This document shows, piece by piece, positions 57,892 through 64,000 of a stretch of 64,000 nt of DNA. Numbering within the stretch: the stretch's first letter is position 1; each line of letters begins with the position of its first letter. Source of the stretch: an uncultured Bacteroidales bacterium (GTDB lineage: Bacteria; Bacteroidota; Bacteroidia; Bacteroidales; Muribaculaceae); assembly GCA_902800715.1 (NCBI GenBank), contig CADCFN010000013.1, positions 78,549-142,548 on the forward strand, read 5' to 3'. A program made the translations under genes and the position numbers. The notes under the pieces were generated by a model, which saw only the letters and a program-made list of their open reading frames with translations, was not told the DNA's origin and did no database searches.

Positions 57892-60375
57892 TTATCCCAT
57901 GACGACCTCGACAATGTGCTTGCCGGGTTGTGCGGGCACGACAGCGCCCTCGACCGGCATTCCATCAACAGTCATCTTGGCAACGCCCTTGCTCACGCCC
58001 TTGGGGTTGCTCACATGGATTTCATATTCCGCACCGCGGAAGCGCCTGGTCACCGTGTAGTTGTGCGCTGTCTTGGGCAGACACGGGTCGATGAGCAGAC
58101 CATCATAGTGCGGCTTGATGCCAAGGATGAATTCCGACACGGTGTACCACATCCATGCTGCGGTGCCCGTGAGCCATGAGTTCTTGCCCTCACCGGGACG
58201 ATAGGCGTCCTTGCCTGCCACCATTTGGCAGTTGACATAGGGCTCGACCTTGTGCAGCGTTTGGCGGTCCTCCTCGACGTAGCTGGGCAGAATCTTCTTG
58301 TAGTGGCTCCAAGCGTCATCGCCTCGGGCAGCCACCGTCTCGCCGATGATGACCCAAGGATTGTTGTGGCAGAAGATGCCCGCATTCTCCTTGTAGCCTT
58401 CGGGATAGGAACTGATTTCACCCATCTCGACATGATAGGTGGTGAAGGCAGGATTGTTGAGCACGATGCCGTGTTCGCATTCCAGGCGTTCTTTTACCGA
58501 GTCGAGCGAACGCTCCACGAGCCCTTCCTCCAGACCGATGCCCGCCATGGTGCACCAGCCCTGTGACTCGATGAAGATTTTGCCTTCCTCGCACTCGTTG
58601 CTGCCGATTTTGTTGCCATAGAAGTCATAGGCACGCAGATACCATTCACCGTCCCAGCCATGGGCCTTGACGGCATCGACCATCTCGTCGACATGCCGCT
58701 GGGCACGGTCGGCCTCTACGGCGAAATCGATATCTTTGAGATTTTGCATCGTCTTGATGCGGTCAGGCAGAATCTTGCAGAGTTCGACGTAGTCTTTGCC
58801 TGTCACGACAAACAGTCCGGCAATCATCAGTGACTCGGCTTGTGAGCCCTCGGTCTTGTTCTCAGTGGTCTGGAAACTCTCGTTGGGGTCCCAGGAGAAG
58901 CAGTTCAGATTCAGGCAGTCGTTCCAGTCGGCGCGGCCGATGAGGGGCAGACTGTGCGGCCCCAGATTATTGACCACGTGGTTGAATGACACTTGCAGGT
59001 GTTCAAACAGCGTGACCTCGGTGCCCGGTTGGTTGTCAAACGGAACCATTTCGTCGAGAATCGAGAAGTCACCCGTTTCTTTGATATAGGCCACGGTGCC
59101 GAAGATGAGCCAGCAGGGGTCATCATTGAAGCCGCCGCCGATGTCGTTGTTGCCGCGCTTGGTCAATGGCTGATACTGATGATAGCAGCCGCCGTCGGGG
59201 AACTGCGTCGATGCGATGTCGATGATGCGCTCACGGGCACGCTCGGGGATGAGGTGTACAAAGCCCACGAGGTCCTGGTTGCTGTCGCGGAATCCCATGC
59301 CGCGTCCGATGCCGCTCTCGAAGAAAGAGGCTGAGCGTGACATGCAGAAGGTGACCATGCACTGATACTGGTTCCAGATATTGACCATGCGGTCGAGTTT
59401 ATCGTTCCCGGTGCTTGCCGTGTAGATGTTGAGCAGGTTGTCCCAATAGTTGCACAGTTCGGCAAAAGCAGCATCCACCTTTTCGCTGGTGTCGAAGCGT
59501 GCCATCATAGCCTTGGCCTGCGTCTTGTTGATGACCTGCGGAGCGATGAATTTCTCCTCTTGCTTGTTCTCGACATAACCCAACAGGAAGATATAGTCAC
59601 GGCTTTCACCGGGATGCAGTTCCACCTCTATGTAGTGCGAAGCGATGGGGCTCCAACCGTGGGCATGGCTGTTGTGCGGACGGCCTTCGATGACAGCATC
59701 GGGATTGGCAAACTCATTATAGAGGCCGACGAACGTCTCACGGTCGGTGTCAAAGCCTTGGATAGGAACGTTCACACCGTAGAATGCGTAGTGATTGCGG
59801 CGCTCGCGGTATTCGGTCTTGTGGTAGATGACCGAGCCCTCGATTTCGACCTCACCGGTCGAGAAGTTGCGCTGAAAGTTCTCCATGTCGGTCGCTGCAT
59901 TCCACAGGCACCACTCGGCAAAGGAGAACAACTTGAGGCGCTTCACCTCATTGCTGTTGTTGGTGAGCGTGAGTTTCTGCACCTCGCCCCAGGTGTGAAG
60001 GGGCACAAAGAAAAGCACCGATGCCTCGACACCGTTCTTGCTGCCCGTGATGCGGGTGTAGTTCATGCCATGACGGCACTCATAGCTGTCGAGCGGCGTC
60101 TTGCAGGGCTTCCATCCCGGATTCCACACGGTGCCGCCATCGTTGATGTAGAAGTAGCGACCGCCGTTGTCCATAGGCACGCCGTTGTAGCGGTAGCGCG
60201 TCAAGCGGCGGAACTTGGCATCCTTGTAGAAGCTGTAGCCGCCTGCGGTGTTGGAAATCAGTGAGAAGAAATCCTCGTTGCCCAGGTAGTTGATCCAGGG
60301 CCACGGCGTCTGCGGGTCGGTGATGACGTATTCGCGGTGTTGGTCGTCAAAGTGACCGTATCTTTTGTTATCCAT
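57892..60375 (-). CDS. GH94 cellobiose phosphorylase
   Basis: The 827-residue protein starts [11 protein letters not shown] and proceeds through Y-V-I-T-D-P[11 protein letters not shown], the family N-terminus, to the catalytic loop I-G-R-A-D483-W-N-D-C-L-N-L and the phosphate-binding H-N-N-P-W region. It is the normal cellobiose-phosphorylase length with no signal peptide, hence cytoplasmic: cellobiose plus phosphate gives glucose 1-phosphate and glucose. In this operon it would handle glucosyl-glucose units from glucomannan. It starts 9 bases after the epimerase stop. Confidence 0.93.
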   Translation of the reverse strand: MDNKRYGHFDDQHREYVITDPQTPWPWINYLGNEDFFSLISNTAGGYSFYKDAKFRRLTRYRYNGVPMDNGGRYFYINDGGTVWNPGWKPCKTPLDSYECRHGMNYTRITGSKNGVEASVLFFVPLHTWGEVQKLTLTNNSNEVKRLKLFSFAEWCLWNAATDMENFQRNFSTGEVEIEGSVIYHKTEYRERRNHYAFYGVNVPIQGFDTDRETFVGLYNEFANPDAVIEGRPHNSHAHGWSPIASHYIEVELHPGESRDYIFLLGYVENKQEEKFIAPQVINKTQAKAMMARFDTSEKVDAAFAELCNYWDNLLNIYTASTGNDKLDRMVNIWNQYQCMVTFCMSRSASFFESGIGRGMGFRDSNQDLVGFVHLIPERARERIIDIASTQFPDGGCYHQYQPLTKRGNNDIGGGFNDDPCWLIFGTVAYIKETGDFSILDEMVPFDNQPGTEVTLFEHLQVSFNHVVNNLGPHSLPLIGRADWNDCLNLNCFSWDPNESFQTTENKTEGSQAESLMIAGLFVVTGKDYVELCKILPDRIKTMQNLKDIDFAVEADRAQRHVDEMVDAVKAHGWDGEWYLRAYDFYGNKIGSNECEEGKIFIESQGWCTMAGIGLEEGLVERSLDSVKERLECEHGIVLNNPAFTTYHVEMGEISSYPEGYKENAGIFCHNNPWVIIGETVAARGDDAWSHYKKILPSYVEEDRQTLHKVEPYVNCQMVAGKDAYRPGEGKNSWLTGTAAWMWYTVSEFILGIKPHYDGLLIDPCLPKTAHNYTVTRRFRGAEYEIHVSNPKGVSKGVAKMTVDGMPVEGAVVPAQPGKHIVEVVMG

Positions 60376-60384
60376 ATCTTATAA

Positions 60385-61553
60385 TTATTGTTCGAGATTG
60401 CGTTCCATGATTTCAAGACACATGCGCGAGTTGTGATATGGGCATTTCCAGAAGCCTGCCTTGTCGTCGCGGCGGTTGATGTTACCCTGGGCATCACGAC
60501 TCCAGAACCACTCGCCGCCCTCGCGGTCGATGAGGTTGTCCTTGATGTATTGCCAGCAGTGCAGCGCCTTTTGCAGCGCGCTCTCGTCGCCGAAGCATAG
60601 CCGGTGTCAAGATTGGCCTCGTGTACCATCGACCCGTCGGCATTCAAGCCTTTTTCGCTGGCTTTTGCCACGAGTTTCACGATGGGTTCCACTTTGTCAA
60701 GCACAGCCTGGTCGCCCAGCACCAGTGCCGCCTCGTGCATGAGCCATGAGCACTCGATGTCGTGCCCGTAACTCTCGAGAGCCCCTGCCTCGCGGGTCCA
60801 GTCCATGGCAAAGAACAGGTCCAGATGATGCGTCACGGGATTCAGAATCTTGTCGGTGAAAATATCGATGAGGTTGCGCAGGGCTTTCTCCACACGCTCC
60901 ACAACGTCGCTAGACACTGTGCTAGCATCGCATTCCATGAGGCAGCGGTACAGGTTGGTGTAGGGCTCGATGATGTGTAGATGGGTGTTCTGCGACTTGG
61001 GGAAGTTGGCGTCGAGTTCCGACAGGCGCATGTCGGCAATCTCGTTCCACTGGCGCGTTTGTGCCTCGATATAGCCGTTGTTCACCTTGTCTAACGAGTG
61101 TTGTTCGATGCAGTCAAACAACTTGATGGCATAATCCAGCGCCTGCTGGTCGCCGGTAGCGCGGGCATATTCGCTCAGGCCATAAATCATGAACCCGATG
61201 GCGTAGAACTGCTTCTTGGTATCTTTGGGATTGCCCAGATAGTCCACCGACCAGTAGGTGCCGCCAAACTGGTTGTCGTAGAAATACTCGATGATGTAGT
61301 CCTTGATGAGTGTTGCCGCCATCAGGTACTCAGGAGCGCCCAGCACGCGGTAGGCAGCCGAGAAGGCCCACAGGATGCGGGCCGACAGGATGCCCCCCTT
61401 GTCGGCGTCTTTGACGAGCTCGCCCTCACCGGTCATCTGACCGTAGAAGCCGCCGTGCTCGTCATCTATCATATTGGATAGCCAAAAGTCCAGGATGTTG
61501 TTTTCCAACACATCCTGAACTTCGGCTTTCAGCGTCTTGATATCGTCGTTCAT
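60385..61553 (-). CDS. Cellobiose 2-epimerase (AGE family), frameshifted
   Basis: The first 320 residues form an (alpha/alpha)6 barrel of the N-acylglucosamine/cellobiose 2-epimerase family (F-W-L-S-N-M-I-D-D-E-H-G-G-F-Y-G, H-I-I-E-P-Y-T-N-L, S-Y-G-H-D-I-E-C-S-W-L, H-E-A-N-L-D-T-G-Y). At plus 60593-60594 one base is missing: adding a T to GCTTCGG on the coding strand gives G-Y-A-F-G-D-E-S-A-L-Q-K and the standard ending W-F-W-S-R-D ... K-C-P-Y-H-N-S-R-M-C-L-E, stopping at 60385 with 389 residues, normal for the family. As read, the frame runs on into GH94 to 60258 as nonsense. Role: epimerise mannobiose to mannosyl-glucose. Confidence 0.88.
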
Positions 61554-61554
61554 C

Positions 61555-62898
61555 TTACTTCTTGATGGGATACAGATGGAGCAGATAAAGCATGATGATA
61601 ATAATGGCAGCAGGGAAGAGCGAGAACAGAGCCCAAACCATGTTGCGAACTGATTCCTCGTTGGTGATGGTTACCACCGTCTGGCCCGTGGCAGGGTCAG
61701 TACCCGAGATGAAGCCGGCGAAGCCCAGCAGCAGGGCAACCAGCGAACCCGAGATGGCGGTGCCAAATTTCTGTGCCATCGTACCCGACGAGAAGATGAG
61801 GCCCGTCGACGAGGTGCCGTTTTTCTCGGTGGCGTAGTCGGCCACGTCGGCATACATAGACCACAGCAGCGGGGAATAGAGGCCCACGCCAACCGAAGTG
61901 AGGATAACGATGCCCACCAATACCCAAATGTACTTGGGATCCATCGGCACAAAGAAGAAGGCGATTGAGAATACCATGCAGATGATGGCTGCAACGGCAA
62001 AGGCTTTGCGCTTTGAGCCCATCCACTGGGTGAACTTGGGCGACAGACCACCAAAAATCATGCATGTCACCTCGCCAAAGGTCATGAATACCGTGTAGTT
62101 GATAATCAGGCCGCTCACGGTCACGTCACCGTGCAGACAGTATTCCATCAGGTAACCGGCCACGGCATAGCGGAAGCCGTTGAAGAAGTTGGTGCAGATG
62201 CCGACGAGCGTCAGGTAAATCCAGGGCTTGTTCTTGAACAGGTCGGCAAAAGGCTTGAAGGAGAACTTCTCGGCACGAATGGGTTTCAGACGCTCCTTGG
62301 TCAGCAGGCCGCAGGCCAGCGTCATGATTGTGGCCAAGAAGCCAAGGCCAGCGCCCAGCACGGCATATTGATGTGCCTCGGTGCCGCCTACCATCTTCTG
62401 CAGATAGGGGAACGAGAGCAGGGTGATAAAGCCCATGGCATAGGCGCCTACCATGCGGAACGACGAGAACTGGTTCTTCTCGTTGTCATCGTCGGTCATC
62501 ACGCCCAGCAGCGAGCCGTAGGGCACGTTGACGGCAGTGTAAACGGCCATCATGAGCAGATAGAGCGTGTAGGCATAGATGCGCTTGCCAACGGGACCGA
62601 AGTCGGGCGTGTAAAGCAACAATGCGAAGATGAGGCCCAAGGGGATGGCACCGAAGATGAGCCATGGACGATAGGTACCCCAGCGCGACTGTGTGCGGTC
62701 GGCCAGACTGCCCATCAAGGGGTCGGTAACGACGTCAAACATGCGGGCGATGAGCATCAGCGTTGCCGTGTCGGCAACTGTGAGGCCAAAGACGTTGGTG
62801 AAAAACAACGGGAAAGCGATTGACATGACTTTCCAGGTAATACCACCGGCAGCCGCATCACCAAGGGCGTAGCCGATTTTTTCTTTTAAACTCGCCAT
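61555..62898 (-). CDS. GPH-family sugar:cation symporter
   Basis: The 447-residue MFS-type carrier has 12 predicted membrane helices and the GPH signature near the N-terminus: Y-A-L-G-D-A-A-A-G (residues 10-18), T-D-P-L-M-G-S-L-A-D-R-T, and W-G-T-Y-R-P-W. Members import oligosaccharides or glycosides with Na+ or H+. Its position between GH130 and the epimerase matches the mannobiose uptake genes of Bacteroides. The stop is one base from the epimerase start, so expression is coupled. Confidence 0.92.
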   Translation of the reverse strand: MASLKEKIGYALGDAAAGGITWKVMSIAFPLFFTNVFGLTVADTATLMLIARMFDVVTDPLMGSLADRTQSRWGTYRPWLIFGAIPLGLIFALLLYTPDFGPVGKRIYAYTLYLLMMAVYTAVNVPYGSLLGVMTDDDNEKNQFSSFRMVGAYAMGFITLLSFPYLQKMVGGTEAHQYAVLGAGLGFLATIMTLACGLLTKERLKPIRAEKFSFKPFADLFKNKPWIYLTLVGICTNFFNGFRYAVAGYLMEYCLHGDVTVSGLIINYTVFMTFGEVTCMIFGGLSPKFTQWMGSKRKAFAVAAIICMVFSIAFFFVPMDPKYIWVLVGIVILTSVGVGLYSPLLWSMYADVADYATEKNGTSSTGLIFSSGTMAQKFGTAISGSLVALLLGFAGFISGTDPATGQTVVTITNEESVRNMVWALFSLFPAAIIIIMLYLLHLYPIKK

Positions 62899-62973
62899 TT
62901 CTATTAATAGGAATTAAAGTGAGGAATCGGGAATTGTTTTCAGTCCGTCACCTCGTTTATGATTCGTTATTAT

Positions 62974-64000
62974 TTATTCTTTATTGGTTGTTCGGTTCTT
63001 CTCGATGAGTCGCTTGATGGTCTCCACGCTGGCAGTGGTGGTCAGGCCGTCTTGCGGCGTGTTCATGCAGTAGTCCACCAGGCGATCGATGGTCGAGGTG
63101 GCCACATGCAGGCGGGTGTCGCTCGAGGCGTAGTAGATGAAGACGCGTCCGTCCTCGTCGGCAATCCAGCCGTTAGAGAAGGCCACATTCATCACGTCAC
63201 CGATATACTCGTCACCCTCGGGAACGAGGAAATAGCCGCCGGGTTGTGCGATAACGCGCGTGGGGTCGTCGAGTGCTGTCATGTACATATATAATACATA
63301 GCGCAGTCCCGAGGCGCAGCCGCGCACGCCATGGGCAAGATGCAGCCAGCCTTGCGGAGTCTTGATGGGGTGGGGGCCCTCACCGTTTTTCACTTCCATG
63401 ATGGTGTGATAGTGGCGCGCGTTGATGATTTTCTCATCAACGATTTCGGCATGGGTGATATCATCCACCAGCGCCCAGCCGATACCGCCGCCGCTGCCTG
63501 CGTCGATGAAGCCGTCTTGGGGACGGGTATAGAAGGCATACTTGCCGTTTACAAACTCGGGGTGAAGCACCACGTTGCGCTGCTGGCTCTTGCTCTTGAG
63601 GTCGGGCAGGCGTTCCCAGGTCTTGAGGTCACGGGTGCGGGCAATGCCGGCAGTAGCCGTGGCAGCGCTCAGGTCGCCCGGGCAAGTGTCATCGTGACGT
63701 TCTGCGCAAAAGATGCCGTAAATCCAGCCGTCTTCATGAGCCGTGAGGCGCATGTCATAGATGTTGGTGGCGGGAACCACATCATCGGGCATCGTGATGG
63801 GCTCGGGCCAGAATCTGAAGTTGTCCACGCCGTTTGGACTCTCGGCAACAGCGAAGAACGACTTGCGGTCGGCGCCTTCAACCCTCACAACAAGTACATA
63901 CTTGCCCTGCCATTTGATGGCGCCTGCATTGAGCGTCGCGTTCATCATGATGCGCTGCATCAAGTAGGGGTTGTCCTGCTCGTTGAAGTCATAGCGCCAC
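62974..64000 (-). CDS. GH130 mannosyl-glucose phosphorylase, partial (5' end beyond window)
   Basis: The frame is open to the window edge, beginning [13 protein letters not shown]. The beta-propeller carries N-A-G-A-I-K-W, the Y-D-M-R-L segment with the likely catalytic Asp, [10 protein letters not shown] and A-R-H-Y-H-T-I. These fit GH130 subfamily 1 (4-O-beta-D-mannosyl-D-glucose phosphorylase), about 390 residues long, so about 45 residues are missing. With the adjacent epimerase and symporter it completes the Bacteroides mannobiose pathway yielding mannose 1-phosphate and glucose. It is cytoplasmic, with no signal peptide expected. Confidence 0.92.
   Translation of the reverse strand, partial: WRYDFNEQDNPYLMQRIMMNATLNAGAIKWQGKYVLVVRVEGADRKSFFAVAESPNGVDNFRFWPEPITMPDDVVPATNIYDMRLTAHEDGWIYGIFCAERHDDTCPGDLSAATATAGIARTRDLKTWERLPDLKSKSQQRNVVLHPEFVNGKYAFYTRPQDGFIDAGSGGGIGWALVDDITHAEIVDEKIINARHYHTIMEVKNGEGPHPIKTPQGWLHLAHGVRGCASGLRYVLYMYMTALDDPTRVIAQPGGYFLVPEGDEYIGDVMNVAFSNGWIADEDGRVFIYYASSDTRLHVATSTIDRLVDYCMNTPQDGLTTTASVETIKRLIEKNRTTNKE

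Noticed and set aside
57892-60375. GH94 assigned as chitobiose or cyclic glucan phosphorylase
   Set aside because: Length, the Y-G-H-F-D-D start and mannan-operon context fit cellobiose phosphorylase better, though specificity is unproven.

Overview
The window looks like a chromosomal segment of a gut- or rumen-type member of the Bacteroidales (Prevotellaceae or Muribaculaceae-like). The main reasons are many TAnnTTTG -7 promoter boxes, several with TTG about 19 bases upstream; secreted proteins ending in the short Y-x-x-N-G-x-x-V tail common in this order; Fibrobacter-type paralogous (FISUMP) domains; a C10 cysteine protease; and a mannan-degradation operon ordered much as in Bacteroides. 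No tRNA or rRNA gene was seen. The RNase P RNA gene is present.

Layout. 1-23 kb is mostly housekeeping plus secreted proteins: an htrA/degP end, a leucine-rich-repeat dockerin protein, folC, rnpB, a DUF4153 membrane protein, a META-domain protein, a membrane-linked AAA+ ATPase, a TPR protein, a thioredoxin-fold protein, and an overlapping ybaK-aroC-acyl-ACP thioesterase operon, followed by an intact IS1182-type insertion sequence. 23-38 kb is accessory: a second CbxX-type AAA+ protein with a degenerate duplicated lobe, a run of FISUMP proteins (one collapsed), an SGNH hydrolase, a methyltransferase, a C10 protease, and a sugar kinase/nucleotidyltransferase pair.

38.3-45.9 kb is a type VI-B CRISPR locus: a leader and 13-repeat array, a two-gene operon (a 542-residue CorA-like membrane protein, then a 1331-residue Cas13b with two R-x4-H HEPN motifs), then a near-identical second leader and an 8-repeat array. 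No cas1 or cas2 is present, and the membrane protein does not look like Csx27 or Csx28. This is the most unusual system in the window. A decayed serine recombinase lies just beyond it.

50.1-53.7 kb is an AT-rich restriction-modification cassette flanked by imperfect direct repeats. It encodes a fused EcoRI-type adenine methylase plus cytosine-C5 methylase, a LAGLIDADG-like protein with both catalytic acids apparently replaced, and a PD-(D/E)XK nuclease interrupted by a -1 frameshift exactly at an A7 run in its active-site codons.

54-64 kb (minus strand) is a galacto/glucomannan operon: GH130 phosphorylase, GPH symporter, cellobiose 2-epimerase (frameshifted), GH94 cellobiose phosphorylase, GH36 alpha-galactosidase and GH26 mannanase. 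Secreted mannanase would cut the chain, the symporter would import disaccharides, and the epimerase and phosphorylases would convert them to sugar phosphates. Several families of dispersed intergenic repeats, one sharing its end with the insertion sequence, are scattered through the window.
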